From: Symbiodinium natans | Lineage: Eukaryota > Sar > Dinophyceae > Suessiales > Symbiodiniaceae | Direction of reading: 5' to 3' | DNA length: 64,000 nt | Assembly: GCA_905221605.1 (NCBI GenBank) | Contig: CAJNDS010002368.1 | Location: 73,501-137,500, forward strand | Part shown: piece after piece, positions 20,126 through 32,839 of the stretch | How the letters are laid out: each line of letters starts with the position of its first letter | Numbering within the stretch: the first letter of the stretch is position 1 | Program-made: the position numbers and the translations under genes | The notes under the pieces: generated by a model | Databases searched by the model: none | The model's input: only the letters and a program-made list of their open reading frames with translations | What the model was told of the DNA's origin: nothing

Positions 20126-21104
20126 ACCCTCAACCCTCAACCCTCAACCCTAAACCCTAAACCAGAACCCACACCCCCAGAGCCAGGAATCCTGGACCCG
20201 CAAACCCTGAAGCCCCAGACCCCAAGATGCCAAACTCTCCTTCAAAGCCCCAAAAGCACCCAAGGCCTAGCCTTATAAGAGTCTTAGAGTCCTAAAATCC
20301 TAAACCCTAAACCCTAAACACTAAACCCTAAACCCTAGAGCCTAAAGCCCCTAAAAGCCTCTAAGCCCTTGGATGCCTCAAACACACACAGCCCGGAGAC
20401 TCCAATCTCCCGCGACTGCGCTCACCTAAAATAGGGCCCTCATAACCAGGGCTTAGGGTTTAGGGTTTAGGATTTGGGGATTAGGGTTGAGGGTTAGGGT
20501 TTAGGGAGAATAGGGTTTTGGGGGCTCTTATAGGGTTTAGGGAGAATAGGGATTTGGGGGCTCTTATAGCAGAATTCTAAAGGGACCATCAGGGAAAACG
20601 ATGAGTAAGTATTCCGACCCCTATACTAGTAGTTCTTCTTCAGGATTTAGGGATGTCGGGAATTCGGGTTTAGGGCTTGGGGCATAGGGTCTCAGGAGTC
20701 GTAATAGGTAGTAAGGCATAATGGGTTTAGGGTTTAAGGTTTGGGGTCTAGGGTTTAGGGTTATAGGTATCTTACCTCTGAACAGACTTTAGGGAAGAAC
20801 ACCAGAACCCTAAAACCGTAATGAAACCCCCTCATCCCCTAATTTCTGCCGAGCTAGAACCCAAAGCCCTACACCCATATTCACGAATTCCCATAGTAAC
20901 CTGCAAAGAACCCCCTAAACCCTGAACCCTAAACCCTAGACCCTAGACCCTAGACCCTAAACCGTAAACCCTACACCACATACATGTTCTGCCAGCCAAG
21001 TCTCCAGATGAGATGGCGGCCATGAGGCTGCCGAGGAGCTTAAGGCCACCTCACCAGCGTGTCGAGTTATGTTTAGGTTTGGGGTTTAGGGTTTAGGGTT
21101 TAGC

Positions 21105-21238
21105 GGTACTTATTAACCAATTCTAAGTGTACTCATAACCCACTTCTAAGCCCCTTAAGTGGCACGCCCTCATATGGTTATAAGTACAGTTATAAGTACA
21201 GTACAATAATTGGTGGACAAGTACCATGAACCTCCAAG
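21105..21238. mobile_element. family D MITE, left-truncated
   Basis: Starts inside the left inverted repeat (GGTACTTATTAACCAA) and ends with the intact right terminus AAGTACCATGAACCTCCAAG, followed by TA. The core AAGCCCCTTAAGTG is shared with the other copies. Confidence 0.7.
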
Positions 21239-22477
21239 TAGGGGCTATATTAGGGGGGTCTCAGGGCTTTAGGGCTTTGTGGTGCAATTAGGGGTTTCGG
21301 GATTTAATCAGAGGGTTTAGGGATTTAAGGGTTTAGTTAAATAGGTTTAGGGATTCAGGGATTTAGCGGCTTAGGGCTTTAGTGGCTTAGGGATTTAAAC
21401 TACAACCCTGATCTCCAATCCCCCCTCCCCCTCAAAAAAACTAACACAAAACATTAAAAAAAAAGATGTAACTAAGCCCCCTCCGAAAAAAAAAGAGTAA
21501 ACTTCACGGTCATAGTACCTTGCGCTCTAGATTCTAGATATATCAAAGAGTGACGCTTTCTTGGCTAACTTGAAGGGGCTTAGCAGTTCTACTGACCTTC
21601 CCACGCGAAATCCTCGACCCTGAGCCCCAAACCCTTAACCCTATAGTTCAACCCTAAAACCCAAAACCCGAAACCCTAAACCCTGAACCCTAAACCCCAA
21701 CCTTCTGGGACCTTAATTGAACCCTAGCCCGTAGACGAGCTGCCTGTCTGATCCAGCAGGAAGGGGATCAAGTCGCTGAAGAATGCAAGAAGGTGAAGCT
21801 TCCTTTGCGCTTGAAGTCTTCGGGAGGGCTTGATTTGTGTTTAAGGATTGTTTGGGGTTTAACCAGGGTGTAGGGCTCAGGGTTTGAGGAAGTTGGCAGC
21901 GGCAGCATCAGTAACTCCCGAGTTCTTATGCTGAGTCGTTCTGAAACAGCAGTTGATGTAAGACGCGAAAGATTGAACTCCAAGAGCTCATGCTGAGACA
22001 TCTGAATGTCATGCTTCTGAAACGTCTTGCTTCTGAACTCAATAAGACGAGCCCAAGCAGGCGCACACTGCGAAGGATACCAGCTAAGTAGGGGTTACCA
22101 TTCTTCGAGTTGGCACAAACACTGCGCAGCTTTGAACACGAAACGTGCAAAGCAACAATTCTTCTTCATGGCATTATCACAAACGTCATACTGCTGGGAC
22201 AAAAGCGTTCTTCAATTCAGCGCTGCCTTTTTCGCACAACACACGGCCTGCTTTCACAGTTCGAGAAGATAGCCTGAACCCAAACAGGCGACCAGTCTCT
22301 TGACTGTTGCTGTGACTTTGGCGTTTGCTGTTTTGCTGGAAGGTTCATGGATAGTTGAAAGAAGGCTCAAGTGCCCCCCTTTGTTAATGAACATAAGCAT
22401 GGGTCACCTTGCAACCTTCACGTGATGAACCCACTCACTGCTCTATACTGCACTTGGAAAAACTTGCCAAACCTGAA

Positions 22478-22605
22478 AATTTTCGCTGTTTCTTAGGAAC
22501 TAAAGTGCCCACAAATTATATTTTTCGCTGTTTCTTGGGAACTAAAGTGCCCATACAATTTTAGCTGTTTCTTAGGGACTAAAGTGCCCAACAACTAAAA
22601 GCTAT
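22478..22605. repeat. three-copy tandem repeat, about 42 bp
   Basis: Unit GCTGTTTCTTAGGAACTAAA followed by GTGCCCA, three times with small changes. A related single copy (GGCTGTTTCTTAGGAATTAG) lies at about 2536 inside the last intron of the ceramidase-like gene, so the unit is a dispersed element that has been tandemly amplified here. Confidence 0.7.
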
Positions 22606-22659
22606 TTCCCAGTATCCCTAAGTGCTAACCTCTGCTAACCTCTGCTAACCTCTGCTAAC

Positions 22660-22782
22660 CAGGCGAGCGTCTCTCTCGCTGACGCTGGCACCGGAAGCCG
22701 CCCGCTCAAGGTAGCCCGGGCGACCTGGACTCAGGCAGGTATAGGGTTTAGGGTTTAGGGTTTAGGGTTTAGGGTTTAGGGT

Positions 22783-22821
<39 letters not shown>

Positions 22822-25800
22822 GGCTTAGGGTTTAGAGGATTTCCTGGATGCATCTTTGACTTGGGATGTTCCCCCTTCTACAAACAGGCCTTAATGGGGA
22901 TGTAAAAGGGGGGGGGGGGGTACTACAATCCTACTAAGGCCTGTAAGCAGTCCTTAATAGGGATATACTAGGGGGTACTATAATCCTACTAAGGACTGTT
23001 TGTAGAAGGGGGAGCATCCCAAACTTTGACTCTGGCCCTCAACCCTCAACCAGTGTCTATAGGGCTTACCTGGGACTCTATATACCTTACAGTTTTGTAG
23101 CAACTACCGATGATTAGTAGGCATAACCCTTGAAGCTGTAGGTAAAGAGGGTCCAGGGTAGGCTTTGAGGTTCAGGCTTTAGGAGGTTTAGTGTTTAGGA
23201 GGTTGGGGGCTTCCTCGACTGCAACTTCCACGCAGCCCCCTCTGCGCAACACTGGACGTTGTGAATGAGAAGGTGCCCCCCCTTAGTGGCAGTTTCTAAG
23301 GACCCTAAACCCTAAACCCTAAACCCTGAACCCTGAACCCTAAACCATAAACCCTGAACCCTGAACCCTAAACCCTAGCTAAAGGTGCAGGGGATCAGGG
23401 CTTTTAAGTTTTGAAAGCGAAACACAGCAGACCCAAAACCCACTCGACTTGGTACATCTTGGGACCCAAACCCTGCTTCGGGTCGAGGGTTCTTATGCTA
23501 AACCCTCGACGCCTTAAACCGTTTCGCGCTCCTCACCCTCAGGCTTGGCCCAACACGCACACACACACACACAAGTAGACCCAGGAGTAACCTAGGAATA
23601 AAAAAAGGCACCCTTTTTGGTTTGAAGAGGATTTGAGGAGAACCCCAAACCCCCAAAAAGGAAATAAGGGCCTACTCGAAATCCTAGACTGTCAACCTTT
23701 GAGCCCAAGTCGTCCATCCAACCTCCCCGCCGCCTCCCTTTGAGCCCTAACGCCCTGCACACCCTCAAGCCCTGAACCGTAAAACCCTAAACCCTAAACC
23801 CTCAACCCCTCAACCCTAAAACCCCAAAACCCTCAACCCATAAAACCGCCAATCCAAAACCGCAAAATCCGCGCTATTTGCCTCAAAGGTGTGATGCCAG
23901 GAGTTGAGGCGTTCTGGGCTTCCATTTGCATGGAGCAGATCCTCCGCGAGTTGGGTTTGCATTGGAGCTTAGGGTTTCGGGTTTGGGGTTTGGGGTTTAG
24001 GATATAAGGTGGAGCGTTTGGGGCACCGGGTTCAGTCTTCTTGGGCTCGAGGTTCAGGATTCCAGGTTTAGGACAGAAAGTTTGCGGTTGAGGGCTTTAG
24101 GTCCAGGGTTGGCATTTCCCAGGTTGAAGCGGTGCAGCCGCACAGGATCTCCAAAACCTTCTAAACCCTAAGCCCCCTACAAAGCCTGAAGCGTATAAAC
24201 CTTGAACCCTATAACCCCTTAGCCACTAAGAGAACACCAAAGATGCCTCCGGCAGGGGGGGGGGGGGCACCTCCAGTTGCTGGAAGAGCAGCTGCACCAT
24301 GCAAGTGGCCAGGCCCTTGTGGCTGGAGATTCTCTAAGGTTCAGGATACCCTTAAACCCTGGTTAGGGACTTTTGTAGGCTCCCGAGCGCAGGGTCTAAG
24401 CTTTCGGAACCTTACTAGGCTTGAGGCTTCGGATAGGCTTCAGGACGTAGAAGCCTGAGGCAGAAGAAAGCTTATGATTTGTATGATTTGTAAGGGTTGA
24501 AGGGTGACTAACAATCCTTAATAGGATTCTCGTACCCCCTATTATAATCCTATTAAGGACTGCTAGTATAAGGGGGAGCATCCCAAGTTTGAAGGGTTTA
24601 GAGGCTTGAGGGGTTCAGTTGAAGGGTTGGACGCTTTAGGTTCTTGACTTCGTATTGAGCCGGAGGTTCAAAGGCCGCTTGGGATGCTTAGGACAGCTGC
24701 TTTACCTGTCTTGTATACGGGTGATCCGAGCTCAAATGCCGGAGTCTAGAAATTCGAGTTTAGAGATGCATAGGGGGGCAGGGCTTCGGATCAGGAAGTT
24801 CGAACAACAGTTTTTACAACGCAGCCAATGTTCGACCTTACTTCTGATCTCGTTTAGGCATGCTGTACTTTTCATCAGAGGCTCCAACAGAGACATCCAA
24901 GCATTTGCTTATTTTAAAACGCCTCAAAAAAAGATAATACGCTAAGGAAGAATCTTTACTTTGTGGGGGCTCATGAGCGCATAGTAGTAAAATTCAACCC
25001 TTCAACCCCGGACCTAATTAATTTAGACAGGGTTTAGGGCTTTGAGTCTTTGCCTCGGTGAGGAATTCCAAACAAAACCCTAAACCCTAAACCCTAAACC
25101 CTAAACCCTAAACCCTAAACCCTAAACCCTAAACCCTAAACCCTAAACCCTAAGCCCGGCAAGCCTCGGTAAGGAGCACCCCGCCAGGCTTGGGCATGCG
25201 AAGCTGCTCCTCCCGTGGTCTCTTAACTCCGGGCTGCGAGAGATGCCCTATAAGGTTTAAGGTGGTTTAGGGTTCAAGTTTCAGGGTTCAGGGTTAGGGT
25301 TTAGGGTTTAGGGTTAGGGTTTGGGGTTTGGGAGTTTGGGAGTTTGGGAGTTTGGGAGTTTGGGAGTTTGGGAGTTTGGGAGTTTGGGAGTTTGGGAGTT
25401 TGGGAGTTTGGGAGTTTGGGAGTTTGGGAGTTTGGGAGTTTGGGAGTTTGGGAGTTTGGGGGCTTGGGGTTTTGAGTTTAGGGGTTTGGAGATTCTGGCT
25501 CCGGATTTAAGGGCTTAAGGGCTCAGGCGATCGGTCTTCGCGCGAAGGTCGTCGGGATTTTGGAGCATTGGACTTTTTTTGGTGTGCGCCTAGGTGCCAA
25601 CCCGCATGGCGGGCCCGGCACAGTTGCAACAGTTGGCAACCCACCCCCCCCCCCCCCCCCCCGTCGTAGCAGCTACAAAATGTACAGGTTACAATGCATA
25701 GCCCCCACGGCTTCGAGTTCACGAAACTCTAGATCGACCTTAAGCACCAAACCCTGTAGGGCTAAGGGTCCCCAAGCCCTACCTGCCAAACCCAGGTGTC

Positions 25801-28370
25801 TGTAAAATCTGCTCGGAACTCTTTTTGTTGGCATTTCCGCTCTTTCCGCCTGTTTCCGCTCTTTCCCCAAAAAATGAAGATTTGAGAAAAACAGCCTTCC
25901 ATTAAAAATGCTCGAAACCCATGCTGTTGGATCCCCAAAAACGCGCGAATGCAGTGTATTGAAACACCTTCTAAGGACTGATCAGGGCTTGTCCTGGGCT
26001 TGTGTAGGGGCTCAGGATAGTCCTTTATAGGCCTTCCTGAGTGAAGATTTTGGCTCACAATACCCCTCCGTACACTAGAGATCCACCACGAACGCCATGC
26101 ATAGATACGTGAGCGGATACATATATCATATGTCACACTTCCTTATCACATAAGACAAAGATGAGGGAGTGCCAGGATGAAGCCCATAAGCACTGTTTTC
26201 AATACCAACAAAAAGTCCCCTGTAGACCGCATGCTCTCTGAACCATAGAAAACCATTGAGAAAGCTCAAGGGAGTTGAGTGGGTTTAGGATGCTTTAGGA
26301 TGGTTGCTGGGATATGATTTTGGGCCCAAAGAAGAGGAGCAGTGGGTGGGGTGGGGGGGGGGGCGGGGAAGTTCCGCTCTTTCGGGATATTGGTTTGTGG
26401 GGGATTCCGGGGATTTCCGCTCTTTTGACGCGGATTTCCGCTCTATTGACGCCGATTTCCGCTCTTTGAAGCGCGCAGGTTTTAGTGAACATTTGCTCCA
26501 TTTCCGGCCGTTTCCAGACAGGGGTCACAGCACTGCAGTGGCTACACGTCCAAGGTCCAGCCCGGGATGCATGTCGACAAAGAGATTGGAGAACTTAGGT
26601 GTTTTCATGGTTTGAAAATCGGCCTTTCAAAAGATCACGAGAAACCCATTAAAAGAACTGTAACAAACCAATCGTTCTTGCTTTTGACTAATCTTAGAAC
26701 TCGTGCTTTCCTTACAACTCTATGAAGATACTATTAAGAGCACTCCCATCCTCCGTAATGGGTCTCATGACACCTTATAATTAATCCGTTAAGACCCTGT
26801 TAACGCCTGGTCTGGACTCATCACTCCTTCTTCACTGACAACCTGCTCACTCGATAAAAAAGCAGCATTGGCTAGGAAGGCCGGCGCTCGCTCAACTTTA
26901 AAATCAAACCGAACCTGAAAGAATGGCTCGCAACACACTTCGGAAACCACATAAAAAACGCTCTCACAAAACCTTGCGATGGCAGGAATTTCAAGCGTTC
27001 CGCACATTTCCGCTCTGAGTGGCCGAAATCAACTTTTTGATCTCATAAACATTTTTCTGCAGAAGAACCCTTATTTTGCAACAAAGGGTTTGGCAGGTAA
27101 ACCCTAAAATGTTCCCTAAACCTAAACGATAACCCCTAAACTAAACCCGAAACCCTAACCTGAAAACCTATAATCTGTGGCGAACTGTTTTGGGAGCCCT
27201 CAGCGGGTCCTTCACCACCTCTGGGACACCACTCTGGTACCTTTGCTGCACGGAACATGCCCGTCACTCACACTGTGGAATGCCAACCCTATATGGTGTT
27301 TAGTGTGTGTTTACGTCTCAGGACTTTTAGGGTTAAGGGTTGAAAGTGTGTGGGGCTTAGGGTTACGGGATTTTGAGGGTTTAGGGTTTAAAAGCCTGGT
27401 GGATTTTAGGGTCTAGGGTCGGATGAGGGCTCAGCGGTTGCACTGTCCTTACGAAGATCTGAAAAAACATGGCAAATGGCCTTAACTTATTGGCAGCCCG
27501 AAGCCCTGAACCCCACAAACCCCAAACCCTAAAGCCGAAGCTCCAAACCCAGGTGTATGGGAACCCTAAGCCCTAAACCCTAAACCCTAAACCCCAAACC
27601 CCAAACCCCAAACCCTAAACCCTAAACCCTAAACCCTAAACCCCTAAACCCCTAAACCCTAAACCCTAAACCCTAAACCCTAAACCCTAAACCGGGGGCT
27701 CCAAGAGTGGTTGTAGAAGAAATCAGTAGGCCGATATAGCCAATATAGCTGTTACTTGCACAAGCTTCCCGGGTTCCTACATATCAGCCTCCCAAACCCC
27801 GGGCCCCCCCCCCCCTCCCAAGCCCTTAACGGCTAAACGAACAGAACTTAAGCCTTGTAGGCCCTAACCCTGAAAAAGTGCCTCAAACCCCTATTCCGGA
27901 AGACCCAAACCCTAAAACTGAAGCCCCAAACCTTAAACCCTAAAACCGAAGCCCAAACCAAACAAGAAACACAACTGAAACCCTAAAAACGAAGCCCCGG
28001 ACCTTAAACCCAAACACTGATCATGCAACCTGATTTGTTTTTTACCTGAAGCTGCACACGCAAGACCTTAAAACCTCAGTTCAAACTCACAACTAAACCT
28101 GAAGCCATCGACCTTCTGTCTAGGCCACGGAAAACCCACGACGTCTTCTCCCCGTAGGGTTTAGGATTTTGGGGGTTAAGGGCTTAAAAGACCCGAAGCC
28201 CTAAACCCTAAACCCTAAACCCTAAACCCTAAACCCTAAACCCTAAACCCTAAACCCTAAACCCTAAACCCTAAACCCTAAACCCGGCCGAAGGTCAGAA
28301 AGCCCAGGGCGGCGAGCTCCGAGCGATGGCACCAGGCGAGGCAGTGGATGGCGGGCAGCCACTGCGCGTC
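22660..28370 (-). CDS. set of minus-strand exons of an unidentified gene (gene D)
   Basis: Open, splice-bordered stretches, minus strand: 28284-28370 (DAQWLPAIHCLAWCHRSELA...), 27198-27245 (QRYQSGVPEVVKDPLR), 25165-25233 (PGVKRPREEQLRMPKPGG...), 24271-24322 (HKGLATCMVQLLFQQLE), 23882-23941 (DLLHANGSPERLNSWHHTFE), 23211-23251 (LRRGGCVEVAVEE) and 22660-22729 (QVARATLSGRLPVPASARET). Several neighbouring phases agree, but not all, so exons are missing or this is more than one gene. I recognise no domain. The 25.2-27.2 kb gap contains non-telomeric sequence with the TTTCCGCTCTTT cluster. Exon 28284-28370 could instead join the exon ending at 28759 if that stop is skipped by splicing. Confidence 0.4.
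22861..23022. mobile_element. family A palindromic MITE, doubled copy
   Basis: Starts TTGGGATGTTCCCCC and ends GGGGGAGCATCCCAA. It contains two sets of the inner hairpin (CAGTCCTTAATAGGGAT / TACTAAGGACTG). Flanks are TCTTTGAC and ACTTTGAC, a 7/8 match compatible with an 8-bp target-site duplication. Confidence 0.75.
24508..24586. mobile_element. family A MITE, left-truncated
   Basis: CTAACAATCCTTAATAGG ... TATTAAGGACTG ... GGGGGAGCATCCCAA. Flanks GGTTGAAG and GTTTGAAG match at 7 of 8 positions. Confidence 0.65.
25076..25156. repeat. CCCTAAA array
   Basis: About eleven perfect units immediately downstream, in transcript sense, of exon 25165-25233. Confidence 0.9.
25318..25462. repeat. 8-bp GTTTGGGA array
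   Basis: About 17 perfect copies of the 8-bp unit, a telomeric unit enlarged by one base. Both open frames through it (SLGVWEFG repeats) are repeat translations. Confidence 0.95.
25540..27100. other. telomere-repeat-poor region with TTTCCGCTCTTT motifs
   Basis: Poly-C at 25644-25662. TTTCCGCTCTTT-type motifs occur at about 25838, 25853, 26373, 26417, 26438, 26457 and 27007; at 26415-26475 they form a tandem array of about 20-21 bp (GATTTCCGCTCTTTTGACGC). Open frames on both strands (FRSFDADFRS on plus, RAEIGVNRAEI on minus) follow from this repeat. I do not call a gene. Confidence 0.5.
28201..28283. repeat. CCCTAAA array
   Basis: About twelve units abutting exon 28284-28370. On the minus strand the intron would begin GTTTAGGG directly at the exon border. 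Confidence 0.9.
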
Positions 28371-28758
28371 CTCAGGGGTTTAGGGTTTAGGGTTTAGGGT
28401 TTAGGGTTTAGGGTTTGGGGTTTAGGGTTAAGGGTTAAGGGTTAGGGTTTAGGGTTTGGGCTGTTGCGGGTTTGGGGTTTGAGGTTTAGGGTTTAGGGTT
28501 TGGGCTATTTCTGGTTTAGGGTATAGGGTTTAGGGTTTGGGCTGTTTAGGGTTTAGGGCTTGGGGTGTAGGGTTTCGGGTTTGGGGTTTCGAGTTTAGGG
28601 TTTGGGGTCAGGGTTTAGGGTTTGGGATGTTTAGGGTTTGGGGTTTAGGGTTTGGGGTGTAGGGTTTGGGATTTCGGTTTGGGGTTTGGGGTTTGGGGTT
28701 TAGGGCTTGAAGCTTAGGGTCTAGGCGAGATTTCTACAGGATTGATGGGGTCATTAGG

Positions 28759-30181
28759 CTAGGCTTTGGGGGCAGCATTGGCCCTCTGAGACTTCAGCAA
28801 TTGTTGCCCATGTCCAGCAACGGGAACCCACACCGAGCGCTTGCCCTTCTTCGTTGCCCCGCCACTGATCTCGAAGCCTGTGGCATTTAAATTTCGCAAG
28901 CGCACGTGCACAGGCTCCACGTTCTTGATCTGCTTGTCCGGCGGGAGCATGGCTACTTTGCTTTTCTTCGTGAGATACCACTCCTACCCCTGGTTGAGGG
29001 CCCTAAACCCTAAACCCTAAACCCGAAACCCTAAACCCTAAACTTTAAACCCTAAACCCTAAACACTAAAGGAAACACAACCTCATGTGGCGTGGTCTTC
29101 GCTTGAGATAATGCTCCTTGCAGTCTTAGGCTGGGCTGGGCCCCCAAAACCCGGAGCTCAGGGCACCCAAACCCAAAACCCTATTTTGAAACCCTTTTTG
29201 GGGTGTAGGGCTTAGCCCTGAAACCTTCAGGGTTCGGGTGTCTCGGGCATGCTGAGTTTGTGCGGCTTGTTGGGTTCAGGTTTAGGTCTACAGTTTACAG
29301 CTTAGAAGCCCGGCCCTGAACCCTAAACCCTAAACCCCAAACCCTAAACCCCAAACCCCAAACCCTTAATCCTCAGCCCCCTAAGCCACAAGACCCTGAG
29401 GAAGGCCTCCAGGGCTGCCGCCCACGACTGGAGCACAGAGGATACGACCTGCATACTTGCAAAACCGATCATATGTTTATGGGGTTCCTAAACCCTAAAC
29501 CCTAAACCCTAAACCCTAAACCCCAAACCCTAAACCCTAAACCGCCCTTGTACGGTTCTTACGGGAGGGGGGCTTCAAGGGGGGGTATGTAACCCAAGGT
29601 TCCCAACTACGCCGCAAGACTTGCTAAGGCTCCCCAAGCTTCCCTAAGGTTCCCTAGGTACCTATCCCTCCCCCATGAACCACCTACAATATATATTTTT
29701 ATTGATGTTGTAGGAACTCAAAGAAGCATAGAATAGAATGAAGAATGATACTCCTGCGCAAAATATTAATCATCATTGAAATAATGATGCTCATGGGTAC
29801 TGAGGCAAGAAGAGCTTCTGTGTGTGATCCATCCTCTTTCTTGCTGTGTTTGCTCTGTCACGCACCCTAGACTCAATCATGTAGGCAGTCGGGCGCGTGA
29901 TGTACAGACCCAAACCCTACACACTAAACTGCAAACCCTGGATCCAACAAATCTAAAACCTAGACTCAACCTAAGCCCCAAAGCCTAAAAAACCCTACGC
30001 TAAACCCTAAACCCTAAACCCTACACCCTACACCCTAAACCCCAAACCCCAAACGCTAAACCCTAAACCCCAAACCCTAAAGGGAGCCTCCAAGAAGCCG
30101 TAACGCTGCACCAGGTAGCTGCAGTAGGCCGAAAACACCCCGGGTGCCGCCAGAAGTTCCGCGAGTGGGAAGCCCTCGTGC
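28759..30181 (-). CDS. 3' portion of an unidentified gene, three phase-matched exons (gene E)
   Basis: Minus strand: 30088-30181 (starts HEGFPLAELLAAPGVFSAY), 29395-29448 (VVSSVLQSWAAALEAFLR) and 28759-28983 (starts EWYLTKKSKVAMLPPDK, includes VHVRLRNLNATGFEISGG and ends KSQRANAAPKA before TAG). All three join in phase 0. The last exon, 75 codons with a basic C-terminus, looks like a true final exon, although a GT donor before the stop (CGCTCG|GTGTGG) is possible. No domain recognised. Upstream exons are probably among those at 31.2-34.6 kb. Confidence 0.5.
29552..29690. mobile_element. family J MITE, second copy
   Basis: Left GGTTCTTACGGGAGGGGGG, right CCCTCCCCCATGAACC; core GCTCCCCAAGCTTCCCTAAG and TTCCCTAGGTACCTA. 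Unlike the 16861 copy it has no internal telomeric array. Confidence 0.6.
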
Positions 30182-31235
30182 CTGGGTGGGTTTAGGGTTT
30201 GCGGGGTGTAGGGGTTTAGGATTTAGGGTTTTTCGGGTTTAGGGTTTAAGGGTTCAGGGGTTTCGGGTTTATGAGTTTAGGGGGTTAGGGTTTAGGGGTT
30301 AGGGCTTAGGGGGGTTTGGGTTTAATCAGGGTTTAGGGTTTATATGGGGTGTTACGCTTTAAGATTTAAGGATATTGTGGTGTTTTGCATCCATGTATGA
30401 AACTTTGAGGCTTCACCGAAGCGCAGCACCCCAATTAAACTCCAATAAACACCCGCGGGCTGAGGACTTGCGCTCCTTCAAAACCCTTACCCTGAAGCGG
30501 AGACTCGGGATTCGTAGTGATTCTTAAACCCCTCTCCCCAAAAGATAAAATGTCTTTCGGCCTCACATAGGGACCCCTGACTGCAGGTTCAGGATTGATT
30601 TGCTCAGGGGTTTAGGGGTTTAGGGTTTGTAGACTTTATAGGGCCTTTAGGGTTTATTGGCGTGACCAGCAGGAAAAATCTCCCTAAACAATGACAAAGC
30701 AAGGGTTTATAGGGTTTGTAGCGTTTATATGAGCGACTGCCAAAATCGGCTGGCGGTGCTAATGGACGCAACATGAGGGGTGTTGCTTTTCAAGTGCTCC
30801 CATCGCTTTACAGGGCTTTAGCATCAGTTGCCCAGGTTTGATTTCCGCAGGTGTCGCTTTGGGCAAATTCAAGGCCAAAGCCCACACAATGGTTCATTAA
30901 CTCAGGGCTGTCGCTTTTCAGGTGTTCCCATCCCTTTGCTGGGTTTTGGGTATTCGTACCCACCCCTTGCTTACTTAAATGGCTGGAGGTTTGGGCGCTT
31001 GCTCATATGGCTATCAGGGGGTTCATACGGTCCAGGCTGGGATGTTCACCCTTTTACTAGCAGTCCTGGATAGGGATTAGACTAAGGGGTACGATGATCC
31101 CTACTAAGGCCTGCTAGTATAAGGGGGGACATCCCAACCTTTAATCCTAAACCCTAAACCCTAAACCCCAAACCCCAAACCCCTAAACCCTCCCAAGGTC
31201 GAGGGTTCCTCCCAACAAAAAAAGAGGCAACAACA
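30182..31235. other. spacer with degenerate repeat and a family A element
   Basis: Degenerate telomeric repeat to about 30700, then a short direct repeat (TTGCTTTTCAAGTGCTCCCA at 30783, related to TCGCTTTTCAGGTGTTCCCA at 30911) and a family A copy. The plus-strand open frame at 30828-31073 lacks support. Confidence 0.4.
31037..31138. mobile_element. family A MITE
   Basis: CTGGGATGTTCACCC ... CAGTCCTGGATAGGGATTAG ... CTACTAAGGCCTG ... GGGGGACATCCCAAC. The whole element is a near-perfect hairpin. Confidence 0.7.
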
Positions 31236-32808
31236 ACATCTTGGGAACAGCCGCTTGGCCCATGAGGCGCCCGTGGTGGACACCAAGTGGGACAAACCTC
31301 AGGGCTTTAGGGATTGGGGTTTAGGGTTTAGGGGTTAGGGGTTTAGGGCTTACGGGTTTAGGGTTTAGGGGTTTGGCGCTCAGGCTTTGAAAGGTTTACG
31401 ATTTCGGGTTCCAATGCTTTAAGGTCCAGGCTTCATGTTTTGGGTTCCAAAAGTTTAGGGTCAAGGGATAGGGTTTAGGGTTTAGGGTTTAGGGTTTAGG
31501 GTTTAGGGTTTAGGGTTTAGGGTTTAGGGTTTAGGGTTTAGGGTTTAGGGTTTAGGGTTTAGGGTTTAGGCTTTAGGGCTTGGAAGGTTTAGGAGAAGGG
31601 CCGTCCCGCCCCATCGTTGCAGGAAGAACCTTATGGAAGTCTGAAGCCCTTGGACATGAATCCCAAACCTATTTGCCCCAAAGACGACAACCCCACCCAA
31701 ACCCTCAAACCCAGCCATGCTCTGGTGAATTCCCTAAATCTTAAACCCCACCCTAAACCATCTTAAACCCTAAAACCCGAACCCAAAAGCCAGCCTCCGT
31801 CCTCTGGTGAGTTCTCGGACACCTGGCTATCCAGCAGGCAGTCCTCGGGAAAGGCACGGGGGTTTCGGAAGGCAGGTGGTGAAATGCCGTGCCGACCCTG
31901 CGAGGTACCACGGGTTCGTAGTAGGGTTTAGGGCTTGTAGGAGTTTTTGGAATCCAGGGAATCTCATGGAGTGTCTTCAAGCAACCCTTACAGGGTTTCA
32001 AGGTGTTTTTGGAATCCAGCAACCCCCTAGAAACTCTTAACGTAGCCCTAAACCCTAAACCCCAGGACGCAGTCCTGGAGGGCATCGAAGACGTAAGAGA
32101 AGCAGGGCAAACTCAGTGTCCTGGGTGCGACCGGCCAGTCCGGTTGGGGGTTTCTCTGGGCTTAAAGGGGAGGGGGGGGGGGGGGGTTTAGGGTTTAGGG
32201 TTTAGGGTGCAGGGTCCTAGGTTAAGCGAGTAGAGAAGACCATGAACCATCCCATTGAAAGACCCAAGAGGGCATAGCTACATATTCAGACCCTAACCCC
32301 AAACCCCAGACCCTAAACCCTAAACAGCCATCTCCGAATGCTTCCGTCTTGCCGGCTTTGCTCGGGAAATGGATTTTGTGATCAGGGCACACATTCTCTA
32401 GAGACAGAGACGCAGTATGCAGTAGGTGCTGTTGGGAATAACTTCCCCAAACTCCCCAGACCCGATAAACTCAAACCCTCACCCCTAACAAGTATCGCAA
32501 CTTGAGCTGCAAGCCCGAAAAAGCCTAAACCCTAAACCCTAAACCCTAAACCCTAAACCCTAAACCCTAAACCCTAAACCCCAAAATCCCCCTCCCAGTA
32601 TTCGCATCTGAGGATCTTTTGAGGGGGCAGCAGAGGGCGCGACATGCTCAGCCCGAAGCCGGTGGCCTTGCCCACCTTAGGGCCGGCATGTGCCAGACTC
32701 AGGGCTTTCTGGCTTATGAGGGGATATGTTATGAGGTTTATTTTATGACAGGGCTATGTGTGTGTGTGTAAAAAATATAAACATCTACAGATATATAGAA
32801 AGAGAGAA

Positions 32809-32839
<31 letters not shown>

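Larger units (their letters stand above)
19668..22659. other. repeat-rich spacer, no supported gene
   Basis: Telomeric variants throughout. It includes a CCCCTCA array (20041-20125), a dispersed repeat (20515-20640) shared with 120-260, a family D element and a three-copy tandem repeat. Minus-strand frames at 21768-22150 are open for 75-90 codons and contain ATGs, but I see no splice-consistent protein. Confidence 0.4.

Noticed and set aside
22478-22605. Possible CRISPR array
   Set aside because: Three repeats that diverge, with no proper spacers and no cas genes, in a eukaryotic sequence.
30828-31073. Plus-strand frame of 81 codons
   Set aside because: It runs over a short direct repeat and part of a family A element and has no protein-like features.
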